Assembly (NCBI GenBank): GCA_018268465.1
Contig: JAFDWN010000026.1
Span: forward strand, 62,001-126,000
Reading direction: 5' to 3'
DNA: 64,000 nucleotides
Source of the DNA: Actinomycetota bacterium
GTDB lineage: Bacteria > Actinomycetota > Actinomycetes > Mycobacteriales > Mycobacteriaceae
Of the stretch, positions 52,560 to 60,606 are shown one piece after another; the stretch's first letter is position 1; each line of letters opens with the position of its first letter. A program made the translations under genes and the position numbers. The notes below the pieces were generated by a model. It had not been told where the DNA came from and made no database searches. It saw only the letters and a list, made by a program, of their open reading frames with translations.

Positions 52560-52829
52560 GTCCCGTTCCGATTCCCGTTCTCGTCGTGATATCCGGCGGA
52601 TATCTCGTTGACGTGCCCGTTGTGATGGGCGACACGTCCACCGTAAGCACGCAATCCATACAGAACAAGGACAGATATTCGGCATTTTGATAAACGCTCG
52701 CGATTAATAAGACCCTGGGTCAGGACTGGGAATAACCCTCGTGTGATGGATACCACGAGCTGTGAGAGTGCTGGAAAGCGTCACACACTGCGTGCACCGA
52801 GCGCATCAGCCCGCCCCACCGGAGGAACT
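52560..52829. promoter_or_regulatory. Divergent cat/ben control region with a LysR-type palindrome
   Basis: GATATCCGGCGGATATC (52588-52604) is a perfect 17-base palindrome containing the LysR pattern T-N11-A. For the leftward genes TTGTTC (52668-52663) and TACGGT (52645-52640) are spaced by 17 bases on the minus strand and predict a start near 52633. For ben I see the ribosome site GGAGGA (52821) but no convincing -10. The 52670-52740 part is AT-rich for this genome and probably contains the ben promoter. Confidence 0.5.
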
Positions 52830-54215
52830 ATGACCGCATCCACCACTGCCCGTGCAACCCACCTGGCGAGCGTTCTCGCCGACGCCGTCGTCGAGGATCC
52901 CCAGTCGGGGATCTACCGGGCCAACCGGAGGATCTTCACCGACGAGGAGATCTTCGAGCTCGAGATGAAGCACGTCTTCGAAGGCAATTGGATCTACCTG
53001 GCCCACGAGAGCCAGGTGCCCAATCCCGGCGACTACTTCACCACCTACATCGGCCGCCAGCCCGTCGTGATCACCCGCGACAAGAACGGTGAGCTGAACT
53101 GTCTGATCAACGCGTGCGCACACCGCGGGGCGATGATCTGCCGGCGCAAGACCGACAACAGGATGACGCTGACGTGCCCGTTCCACGGCTGGACGTTCCG
53201 CAACGACGGCACCCTGCTCAAGGTGAAGGACCCCGACGGCGCCGGCTATCCGGAGTCGTTCAACGTCAACGGCAGCCACAACATGACCCGGGTCGCACGG
53301 TTCGACAGCTACCGCGGATTCCTGTTCGGCAGCCTCAACGCCGACGTCCTGCCGCTGGATGAACACCTGGGTGACACCACGAAGGTGATCGACATGCTCG
53401 TCGACCAGTCCCCCGACGGGCTCGAGGTGCTGCGCGGCTCGTCCACCTACACCTACGACGGCAACTGGAAGGTGCAGGCCGAGAACGGCGCCGACGGCTA
53501 CCACGTCACCGCCACCCACTGGAACTACGCCGCCACCACCAGCAGGCGCAGCACCGGCGAATCCACGAACGACACGAAGGCCCTCGACGCGGGCAGCTGG
53601 GGTAAGTCCGGCGGCGGCTACTGGTCCTTCCCGCACGGCCACCTGTGCCTGTGGACGTGGGCGGGCAACCCGCAGGACCGGCCGCTGTGGGACAAGCTCG
53701 ACGAGCTCAAGGAGCAGTACGGCCAGGCCAAGGGTGAGTTCATGGTCAAGGGTTCGCGCAACCTGTGCCTGTACCCGAATGTCTATCTGATGGACCAGTT
53801 CTCGACGCAGATCCGGCACTTCCGCCCGATCGCGCCGGACCAGACCGAGGTCACCATCTACTGCATCGCCCCCAAGGGGGAGAGCGCCGAGGCCCGGGCC
53901 CACCGGATCCGCCAGTACGAGGACTTCTTCAACGCCTCGGGCATGGCGACCCCCGACGACCTGGAGGAGTTCCGCTCCTGCCAGCTGACGTTCCGGGCCC
54001 AGGCCGCGCCGTGGAACGACATGAGCCGCGGTGCCGAGCACTGGCTCACGGGACCAGATCCCGTCGCCGAATCGCTGGGTATGGACGGTGTCGTCTCGGC
54101 TGGTGTCAAGAACGAGGACGAGGGCCTCTACCCCGTCCAGCACGGCTACTGGCTGCAGACCATGCGCGACGCCCTCGCCCGCGAAGAAGCAACCGCAACC
54201 GGAACGGAGATGTGA
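52830..54215 (+). CDS. benA: Benzoate 1,2-dioxygenase, large (alpha) subunit
   Basis: Rieske non-heme iron oxygenase subunit of 461 residues that dihydroxylates benzoate at C1-C2. The Rieske cluster is bound by CAHRG (C96, H98) and CPFHGW (C116, H119). The mononuclear iron site follows at [16 protein letters not shown] precedes ATG 52830, while the upstream extension of the frame is noncoding. benB follows 4 bases downstream. Confidence 0.95.
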   Translation: MTASTTARATHLASVLADAVVEDPQSGIYRANRRIFTDEEIFELEMKHVFEGNWIYLAHESQVPNPGDYFTTYIGRQPVVITRDKNGELNCLINACAHRGAMICRRKTDNRMTLTCPFHGWTFRNDGTLLKVKDPDGAGYPESFNVNGSHNMTRVARFDSYRGFLFGSLNADVLPLDEHLGDTTKVIDMLVDQSPDGLEVLRGSSTYTYDGNWKVQAENGADGYHVTATHWNYAATTSRRSTGESTNDTKALDAGSWGKSGGGYWSFPHGHLCLWTWAGNPQDRPLWDKLDELKEQYGQAKGEFMVKGSRNLCLYPNVYLMDQFSTQIRHFRPIAPDQTEVTIYCIAPKGESAEARAHRIRQYEDFFNASGMATPDDLEEFRSCQLTFRAQAAPWNDMSRGAEHWLTGPDPVAESLGMDGVVSAGVKNEDEGLYPVQHGYWLQTMRDALAREEATATGTEM

Positions 54216-54219
54216 CGCC

Positions 54220-54744
54220 ATGACCACCACCGAAAAATCCAGCACCACCGGGAAACTCATCACGCAGAACTCGATCGAGCAGTTCCTCTACCGGGAGGCC
54301 CGCTACCTCGACGACCGCGAGTTCGAGAAGTGGCTGGACTGTTACGCCGACGACGTCGTGTACTGGATGCCGTCGTGGGACGACAACGACACGCTCGTGG
54401 AGGATCCGCAACGGGACATCTCGCTGATCTACTACGCCAACAAGGGCGGCCTGGAGGACCGGATCTTCCGCATCCGTACCGAGCGGTCGTCGGCGACGTC
54501 GATCCCCGAACCACGCACCAGCCACAACATCAGCAACGTCGAGGTCATCGAACGCCGGGGCGAGCTGGTGGACGTCCGATTCAACTGGCACACCATGTAT
54601 TTCCGGTACAAGACCATCGACCCGTACTACGGCACCTCGTTCTACACCATCGACTTCTCCGGTGAGCAGCCGCTGATCCGGCGCAAGACCGTCGTACTCA
54701 AGAACGACTACATCCACCACGTCGTCGACGTCTACCACTTCTGA
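54220..54744 (+). CDS. benB: Benzoate 1,2-dioxygenase, small (beta) subunit
   Basis: Structural beta subunit of 174 residues with the NTF2-like fold. Typical stretches are EQFLYREARYLDDREFEKWL, DVVYWMPSWDDND, and SHNISNVEVIERRGE, ending in IHHVVDVYHF. ATG 54220 follows the benA stop closely. The reductase gene starts 11 bases after its stop. Confidence 0.95.
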   Translation: MTTTEKSSTTGKLITQNSIEQFLYREARYLDDREFEKWLDCYADDVVYWMPSWDDNDTLVEDPQRDISLIYYANKGGLEDRIFRIRTERSSATSIPEPRTSHNISNVEVIERRGELVDVRFNWHTMYFRYKTIDPYYGTSFYTIDFSGEQPLIRRKTVVLKNDYIHHVVDVYHF

Positions 54745-54755
54745 AGGCGCACCCC

Positions 54756-57449
54756 ATGACCGACACCGGATACTCGGTGGCGTTGTCCTTCGAGGACGGC
54801 GTCACCCGCTTCATCACCTGCCGCGACGACCAGACCGTCGCCGACGCGTCCTACCGCCAGCGCATCAACATCCCGCTGGACTGCCGCGACGGTGCCTGCG
54901 GGACGTGTAAGGCGTTGTGCGAATCGGGCGACTACGACGGCGGCACCTACATCGACGACGCGCTGTCCCCCGACGAGGCGGCCGCCGGCTACGTGCTGCC
55001 GTGCAGTATGAAACCGCGGTCGGACCTGGTCCTGCAGATCGCCAGCACCTCCGACATCGCCAAGACCCAGGCCGCCACCTACACCGGGACGCTGGTGCGG
55101 CTGGATCGGTTGTCCGCCACCACCGTCGAAATCGGCATCGAGATCCCCAACCGATCCGAACTGGCGTTCCTGCCCGGGCAGTACGTGAACATCGCGGTGC
55201 CCGGTACCGGCGGCGACACCCCGGTCACCAGGTCGTACTCGTTCTCCAACGCCCCGCGGGAGAACCTGCTCACCTTCCTGGTGAAACTGACTCCGGGCGG
55301 GGCGATGTCGGAGTATCTGGCCCAGCGCGCCGCGGTCGGGGACACCATCACGTTCACCGGCCCCAACGGGTCGTTCTTCCTGCGGGAGGCGCAGCGGCCC
55401 GCGCTGCTGCTCGCCGGCGGCACGGGTCTGGCCCCGATCCTGGCCATACTGCGGAAACTGCGTGACGACGGCAGCCACCGCAAGGTGCACCTCGTGTACG
55501 GCGTGAGCACCGACGAGGATGTCGTCGCACTCGATGCGATCGACGACATCGCCTCGACGCTGCCGGGTTTCACCTGGGACTACTGCGTCGCCGACCCGTC
55601 GAGCGCGGCCGCCAACAAGGGCCCGGAGCGGGCCTACGTGACCAGCCTGATCGGGCCGGAGCACCTTTATGACGGCGACGTCGCCGTGTACCTCTGCGGC
55701 CCGCCGCCGATGGTGGAGTCGGTGCGCCGTCACGTCGCCGACGCCGGGATCGACCCGTCCGGGTTCTACTACGAGAAGTTCGCCCTGGCCCACGCACCGG
55801 CCACCGCACTCCCGGGGCAGGACACCGAAACACGCTCCACGACAACCGTCGAGGAGCTCCTCGTGTCCGCCGATGCGCGCACCGTCGCGGGGCAGGTGAT
55901 GCTGCGGCCTGCGGAGCTGAGCGCCCTGCTCGGCGGCGCCGCCGACACCGGCGACAGTATCCGCCGGATCGCCGGGCAGCTGATGGTTCCGGTCGCCGCA
56001 GGCGGCGTCACCACACCGCTGGACGTCGACAGCGAGCTGTTGATCTCTGCCGGGGCGCGCTCGGTGGCCGGTCAGGAAGTGTTCGCCGCCGCGGCCGCGC
56101 GTCCTGTCTCCGCACCCGCCCCGGTCCCCGTGTCCGCTCCGCCGGCGGTGGCTGCCGCACCCGCGGTGGCACAGGACGGCTACCAGATCGGCGAGGAACA
56201 TCCCGAGGTCCACGAGTCCGACGCCCTCTTCGAAGCACGCCAGGCACTCGAACTCGGCGCGCTGGAACTGACTCTGGGCAGGCTCTCCAGCCGTCAGATC
56301 GCCGGCTACCGCCTGCTCGCGGAGTCGACGCTGCCGTATGTCGACGGCGACCGGTTCGTCGACGCGGCCCAGTACACCGAGACCAACGCGGCATTCCACG
56401 ACTACCTGTTCACCCTGACCGGCAACGAACACCTGCTGCAGGCCTATCAGGCACTCGGGGTGAAGGGGCGGATGGGCGAGGTACTGCGCAACGCGACATG
56501 GTGCCATCCCCTGTGCGCACGCGACCATGTCGATATCGTCGACGCATTCGAGGCAGGCGACCGAACCGCTGCCCGCGATTTGATCACCGCGCACGCCGAC
56601 CGGGCCAAGCAGACCATGCGCCGCGCGATGGCGGACTCGCTTGCACGGCGGCGCCCGAAGTTCGTCACCCCCGGCAGGTTCGCGGGCAAGGTCGTCGTCG
56701 TCACGGGCGCCGCGCAGGGCATCGGCGAGCACACCGCCCGCCGGATCAGCGCAGAAGGCGGCACCCTGGTGGTTGCCGACCGCTCCGAGCTGGTCAAGGA
56801 ACTCGCCGACGAGCTGTCCACCGGCGGGCCGGAGGCGCTCGCCGTCACCGCCGACCTGGAACACTGGGAGGGCGCGGAAAGCGTCGCCCGCCAGGCTCTG
56901 TCGGCCTTCGGCCGGATCGACGTGCTGGTCAACAACGTCGGTGGTGCGATCAACTTCAAACCGTTCACCGAGTTCAGCGACGCCGAGATCCGCGCCGAGA
57001 TCGACCGGTCCCTGATGACCACGCTGTACTCCTGCCGCGCGGCGCTGCCCTCGATGGTCGCGCGGGGACAAGGCGTCATCGTCAACGTCTCCTCGGCCGC
57101 GACCCGCGGCATCCACCGCATCCCCTACTCGGCCGCCAAGGGCGGGATCAACGCCATCACCGCATCGCTGGCCATGGAGTACGCCGACAACGGCATCCGG
57201 GTGGTCGCCACCGCACCCGGCGGAACCGAGGCGCCACCCCGGCGCATCTCCCGCGGCACACCCGAGCCTGGCAACGAGACCCAGCGGGCCTGGTTCGACG
57301 CCCACATCGAGCAGACGGTGGACTCGTCGTTGCTCAAGCGCTACGGCACGCTCGACGAGCAGGTCGCCGCGATCTGCTTCCTGGCCTCCGAGGAGGCGTC
57401 CTACATCACCGGAACCGTCCTGCCCGTCGCGGGCGGCGACCTCGGCTGA
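54756..57449 (+). CDS. benC-benD: BenC-FCD-BenD fusion: benzoate dioxygenase reductase, GntR-type ligand-binding domain and cis-diol dehydrogenase in one chain
   Basis: A single open frame of 897 residues. Residues 1-100 are a 2Fe-2S ferredoxin domain (C43, C48, C51, C83). Residues ~105-345 are the FAD and NADH domains (RSYSFSN, LLLAGGTGLAPILAIL, YLCGPPPMVESV), together a full BenC. Residues ~365-445 contain two copies of ELL(V/I)SA(D/G)AR(T/S)VAGQ 60 residues apart, followed by an Ala/Pro linker. Residues ~485-630 match the FCD domain of GntR/FadR regulators, with H548, H591 and H613 at the metal positions and N544 where Asp is usual. No DNA-binding domain is present. Residues ~640-897 are a full SDR (TGAAQGIG, NNVGG, YSAAK), matching BenD, which oxidises the benzoate cis-diol to catechol. 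Internal translation of BenD from ATG 56628 remains possible. Confidence 0.9.
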   Translation: MTDTGYSVALSFEDGVTRFITCRDDQTVADASYRQRINIPLDCRDGACGTCKALCESGDYDGGTYIDDALSPDEAAAGYVLPCSMKPRSDLVLQIASTSDIAKTQAATYTGTLVRLDRLSATTVEIGIEIPNRSELAFLPGQYVNIAVPGTGGDTPVTRSYSFSNAPRENLLTFLVKLTPGGAMSEYLAQRAAVGDTITFTGPNGSFFLREAQRPALLLAGGTGLAPILAILRKLRDDGSHRKVHLVYGVSTDEDVVALDAIDDIASTLPGFTWDYCVADPSSAAANKGPERAYVTSLIGPEHLYDGDVAVYLCGPPPMVESVRRHVADAGIDPSGFYYEKFALAHAPATALPGQDTETRSTTTVEELLVSADARTVAGQVMLRPAELSALLGGAADTGDSIRRIAGQLMVPVAAGGVTTPLDVDSELLISAGARSVAGQEVFAAAAARPVSAPAPVPVSAPPAVAAAPAVAQDGYQIGEEHPEVHESDALFEARQALELGALELTLGRLSSRQIAGYRLLAESTLPYVDGDRFVDAAQYTETNAAFHDYLFTLTGNEHLLQAYQALGVKGRMGEVLRNATWCHPLCARDHVDIVDAFEAGDRTAARDLITAHADRAKQTMRRAMADSLARRRPKFVTPGRFAGKVVVVTGAAQGIGEHTARRISAEGGTLVVADRSELVKELADELSTGGPEALAVTADLEHWEGAESVARQALSAFGRIDVLVNNVGGAINFKPFTEFSDAEIRAEIDRSLMTTLYSCRAALPSMVARGQGVIVNVSSAATRGIHRIPYSAAKGGINAITASLAMEYADNGIRVVATAPGGTEAPPRRISRGTPEPGNETQRAWFDAHIEQTVDSSLLKRYGTLDEQVAAICFLASEEASYITGTVLPVAGGDLG

Positions 57450-57501
57450 CCCCGCTTCACAGCCCTCAACCCACTCCCCCCAACACAATTGGAGCTCAAC
57501 C

Positions 57502-58806
57502 ATGCCCGAAAACCGAAGAGCGCGCGCCCTCGCTTGGGTAGTCGCCCTCTCCACCGCTGCGCTCGTCTTCGACGGATACGACCTGGTCGTCTACGGCACC
57601 GTCGTACCCACCCTGCTCGCCGATCCGTCCCAGCTCGGTGCGATCTCACCCGAACAGGCGGGCGCACTGGGCAGCTACGCCCTCATCGGCGTCATGGTGG
57701 GCGCGCTGGCCGCAGGCGCGATCGGTGACCGCGTCGGCCGGCGCGCCGTCATGCTGGTCAACCTCGGATGGTTCTCGGTCGGGATGCTGCTCACCGCATT
57801 CGCCCAGTCGGTGACCATGTTCGGCTTCTTCCGGTTCCTGACCGGGATCGGCGTCGGCGCCCTGGTCGCCACCGTGGGCGCGCTCGTGGCCGAATTCGCC
57901 GAGCCGCATCAGCGCAATCGGCTCAACGCCGTCGTGTACAGCGGGATCCCCGCAGGCGGTGTCCTGGCGGCGCTGGCCGCTCTGCTCTTCGCCGACAGCG
58001 ACAGCTGGCGGATCCTCTTCGCGTTCGGTGCGCTGCCGTTCGTGACACTGCTCCCCCTTGCGGTGTGGAAGCTGCCCGAATCCCCGCGCTGGCTGATGTC
58101 GCGGGGACGCGAGGAGGAAGCCGTCGCGCTGGCCGCGCGCACCGGCGTCACCCTGCCGTCTGCGACCGAATCAGACACCGGCGGTGTCGGTTTCGCGGCA
58201 CTGGTACGCAAGCCGCTGGTCGGACCGACCGCCCTGCTCGGCTTGATGAGCTTCGTCGGCCTGCTGCTGACGTATGGCCTCAACACGTGGCTGCCGCAGA
58301 TCATGCAGAGCAACGGCTACGGCAAGACCTACTCGCTGACGTTCCTGCTGGTGCTCAACCTCGGCGCGATCCTCGGTGGTCTGTTCGCGTCCTACGTCGC
58401 CGACCGGCTCGGCAGCGCCCAACGCGTCGTAGTCACGACCTTCGTCCTCGCCGCGGCGATGCTGCTCCTGCTTCCGCTGAGTCTTCCGCTTGGCGCGCTG
58501 CTCGCCGCCGTCGCGATCGCGGGTGTGGGAACGATCGGCACGCAGGTGCTGATCTACGGACTGGTGTCGAACTACTACCCCACCCGGGCGCGTGCCGCCG
58601 GAGTCGCGTGGTGCGCAGGGTTCGGCCGCCTCGGCGGGATCGTCGGACCGGTGATCGGCGGGCTGCTGGTCGGCGCCGGGGTCGGCGGGTCGGTCGCATT
58701 CCTGATCTTCGCGGCGCTGGCCCTGCTCGGCGCCATGGTCACCGCCTTCGTGCCGAAGAGCCGTTCGCCGATGCCCGCCACCGATCAGGTCGCCGCGTCG
58801 GTATAG
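57502..58806 (+). CDS. benK: Aromatic acid:H+ symporter (BenK-like MFS)
   Basis: Twelve-helix transporter of 434 residues in the AAHS family. Signatures are DGYDLVVYGTVVP in helix one, GDRVGRRAVML between helices two and three, LTGIGVGALVATVGALVAEF in helix four and ESPRWLMSRGR in the central loop. The operon position after benABCD indicates uptake of benzoate. GGAG lies seven to nine bases before ATG 57502. A long hairpin follows the gene. Confidence 0.88.
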   Translation: MPENRRARALAWVVALSTAALVFDGYDLVVYGTVVPTLLADPSQLGAISPEQAGALGSYALIGVMVGALAAGAIGDRVGRRAVMLVNLGWFSVGMLLTAFAQSVTMFGFFRFLTGIGVGALVATVGALVAEFAEPHQRNRLNAVVYSGIPAGGVLAALAALLFADSDSWRILFAFGALPFVTLLPLAVWKLPESPRWLMSRGREEEAVALAARTGVTLPSATESDTGGVGFAALVRKPLVGPTALLGLMSFVGLLLTYGLNTWLPQIMQSNGYGKTYSLTFLLVLNLGAILGGLFASYVADRLGSAQRVVVTTFVLAAAMLLLLPLSLPLGALLAAVAIAGVGTIGTQVLIYGLVSNYYPTRARAAGVAWCAGFGRLGGIVGPVIGGLLVGAGVGGSVAFLIFAALALLGAMVTAFVPKSRSPMPATDQVAASV

Positions 58807-58819
58807 CCGCTACCCCGTG

Positions 58820-58883
58820 CGCCGAATGTGCGGTTGTTGTACGGGTTTCGCGAGAGCGACCGTCAACAACCGTACATTCGGCG
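58820..58883. terminator. Long hairpin between benK and the quinone reductase gene
   Basis: The left arm (58820-58844) and right arm (58860-58883) pair over about 24 positions with one mismatch and one bulge, around a 15-base loop. They begin CGCCGAATGT and end ACATTCGGCG. It separates two genes that end facing each other, so it is a probable bidirectional terminator. Its length and regularity also suggest a dispersed palindromic element. Confidence 0.7.
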
Positions 58884-58896
58884 TATCAGAGGAGGC

Positions 58897-59877
58897 TCAT
58901 GGCACCAAGAGGAGTTTGCCGGTGGTGGCGCGGCTCTCCATGTCGGCGTGTGCTTGTGCCGCATCTCCCAACCGGTACTCCCCGCCGATTCTCACCTGGA
59001 GCACGCCCGCGGCGATCCAGTCGAACAGCTGCGCCGTATGGGCGCGAAGCAGCGCAGGCGTGGGGATGTGATCGCTGAACACCGCGTAGCCGATCTTGAT
59101 GCTCTTCGGCAGGGCCATGATGTCGATCGGGTCCGGCCCGCCCAGCACGGGGCCGTACCAGCAGAACGTGCCCGAGCGGCGCAGCACATCGAGTGAACCC
59201 TGGAAGGTCGTCGGCCCGGACCCGTCGTACACGACGTGCACGCCCGCACCACCGGTCAGCCGCAACGCCTCGTCGGCGAACCGGCCCTCGGTATCGACGA
59301 TCACATGGTCGGCACCCGCCTCCTTGGCCGCGGTGACTTTGCCCTCCGACGAGACGCGACCGATCACCGATCCGCCCCGCAGCTTGACGATCTGGGTCAG
59401 TAGCAGGCCAAGGCCACCCGCCGCGGCGTGGACGAATGCGACGTCACCCGGCTGCACCGGGTAGAAGCCCGTGGCGAAATGGCTTGCAGTGAGGCCTTGC
59501 ATCATCACCGACGCGGCCGTGCGGTCGTCGATCCCGTCCGGGATCGGCACCAGCGATGCGGCGGGGATGGCGATCCGCTGCGCATAGCTGCCCGGCGCAT
59601 AGACCCAGGCCACACGCTGACCGACCGTGATGGCGTCGGGACCACCGTCGGCGTCCTCGCCGACGGCCACCACCCGGCCCGCGCCCTCCACACCGAGGAT
59701 CTTGGGATCGGGAATGTCGGTCCAGGCCGTGCCCTGCCGCACCCCGATATCCATGAAGTTCACTCCCGCGTAGCCGATCTCGACCAACGCTTCACCGGGA
59801 CCCGGAACCGGTTCGGGCCGGTCGGCGTACTCGAGCACCTCCCGACCGCCCGTGCCGGTCATCACGACTGCCTTCAC
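58897..59877 (-). CDS. Quinone oxidoreductase-like NADPH-dependent reductase
   Basis: Medium-chain reductase of 326 residues without zinc ligands. It begins MKAVVMTGTGGREVLEY, has the GYAGVNFMDIGVR segment, and the nucleotide loop FVHAAAGGLGLLL. The family reduces quinones or enones and helps against reactive electrophiles. I chose GTG 59877, because AAGGAG ends five bases before it, whereas the GTG at 59883 overlaps that ribosome site. A GAACGTTCGTTC site sits in front of it and the tetR gene is just upstream. Confidence 0.88.
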   Translation of the reverse strand: MKAVVMTGTGGREVLEYADRPEPVPGPGEALVEIGYAGVNFMDIGVRQGTAWTDIPDPKILGVEGAGRVVAVGEDADGGPDAITVGQRVAWVYAPGSYAQRIAIPAASLVPIPDGIDDRTAASVMMQGLTASHFATGFYPVQPGDVAFVHAAAGGLGLLLTQIVKLRGGSVIGRVSSEGKVTAAKEAGADHVIVDTEGRFADEALRLTGGAGVHVVYDGSGPTTFQGSLDVLRRSGTFCWYGPVLGGPDPIDIMALPKSIKIGYAVFSDHIPTPALLRAHTAQLFDWIAAGVLQVRIGGEYRLGDAAQAHADMESRATTGKLLLVP

Positions 59878-59893
59878 TGCCACTCCTTATCGT

Positions 59894-59905
59894 GAACGTT
59901 CGTTC
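59894..59905. promoter_or_regulatory. Second TetR operator-like site, in front of qor
   Basis: GAACGTTCGTTC has the same half sites (GAACG/CGTTC, two-base centre) as the site in the tetR promoter at 60505-60516. It lies in the 39-base gap between tetR and the reductase start. Confidence 0.55.
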
Positions 59906-59916
59906 TGCAATTGGGG

Positions 59917-60483
59917 CTACTGAAGCGCCCGCAGCGCCATGTCGGCGAGGCCCGTGAGGACCGCGGGTGCCGCACCGCCGCGGCCGGCGACGCGGATACC
60001 CGCGATGTTCGCGACAAGGTAGTCGGCCGCCAGGTCCGGGTCGAGCCCGGAAGCCACATCCCCCTCCCGCTGCGCATCGCGCAACCGCCCGGCGATCACC
60101 GCGTGCAGGCTCTGGCCGAACAGTGCCTTGATCTCGGTCAGCTCGGGACGCGAAGCGCCGAACTCATAGGTCGAGGCGACGCCTAAACACGGCTGATCAG
60201 CGGTTTCGACCACACGCCGCAGCATCGCGACGATTCCGTCGACGGCCCGTGCACCGCTGCGGAGCGCATCGAAATGCGCCGCACACTCACCCATGCCGTA
60301 GCGGCGCACCGCCGAGCAGTACAGCTGCCACTTGTCGCCGAATGCCGCATAGAGGCTCTGCCGCCCTATCCCCATCGCGTCGACGAGCATCTGGGCCGAG
60401 CTGCCCTCGAAGCCGTGCTCGCGGAAGACGCCGATCGCTCCGTCGAGGGCGGCGTCGGCGTCGAACTCCCGTGATCGTGCCAC
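59917..60483 (-). CDS. TetR-family regulator of the quinone reductase operon
   Basis: TetR repressor of 188 residues with the helix-turn-helix at about residues 24-45 (SSAQMLVDAMGIGRQSLYAA) and a ligand domain containing YEFGASRPELTEIKALFGQS. It is upstream of, and in line with, the reductase gene. Its promoter overlaps a perfect GAACGATCGTTC palindrome, so it likely represses itself and qor. The GTG start at 60483 coincides with the predicted transcript start, so the mRNA is probably leaderless. Confidence 0.88.
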   Translation of the reverse strand: MARSREFDADAALDGAIGVFREHGFEGSSAQMLVDAMGIGRQSLYAAFGDKWQLYCSAVRRYGMGECAAHFDALRSGARAVDGIVAMLRRVVETADQPCLGVASTYEFGASRPELTEIKALFGQSLHAVIAGRLRDAQREGDVASGLDPDLAADYLVANIAGIRVAGRGGAAPAVLTGLADMALRALQ

Positions 60484-60516
60484 CCATCCGTTATACCTTT
60501 TCAGGAACGATCGTTC
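60484..60516 (-). promoter_or_regulatory. tetR promoter with overlapping palindromic operator
   Basis: On the minus strand TTGAAC and TATAAC (60495-60490) are spaced by exactly 17 bases. The predicted start falls six to seven bases past the -10, on the GTG at 60483. The perfect 12-base palindrome GAACGATCGTTC (60505-60516) overlaps the -35 and spacer, an arrangement that would block RNA polymerase. Confidence 0.7.
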
Positions 60517-60594
60517 AATTTTACGAAGGTGCGGTCATCCCCGGGCTCTCGCACAAAAACGGGTACAACAACCGTGCGCCCGGCATGGTCGAAC

Positions 60595-60600
60595 TACCAT
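60595..60600 (+). promoter_or_regulatory. -10 element, probably leaderless LuxR transcript
   Basis: TACCAT fits the consensus and ends six bases before the GTG at 60607, the same spacing as in the tetR promoter next to it. No ribosome binding site precedes either GTG candidate (60601 or 60607). Confidence 0.45.
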
Positions 60601-60606
60601 GTGACG

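Noticed and set aside
54756-57449. The BenC/BenD fusion as a mere sequencing artefact
   Set aside because: A single missed stop would not create an FCD domain and repeat-bearing linker between the enzymes; the frame stays coding-like throughout. Re-sequencing would still be the formal test.
54732-57554. A 940-codon frame antisense to the BenC-FCD-BenD gene
   Set aside because: It is the GC-biased shadow of a real gene. It shows no family motif, while the plus frame carries complete ferredoxin, reductase, FCD and SDR signatures.
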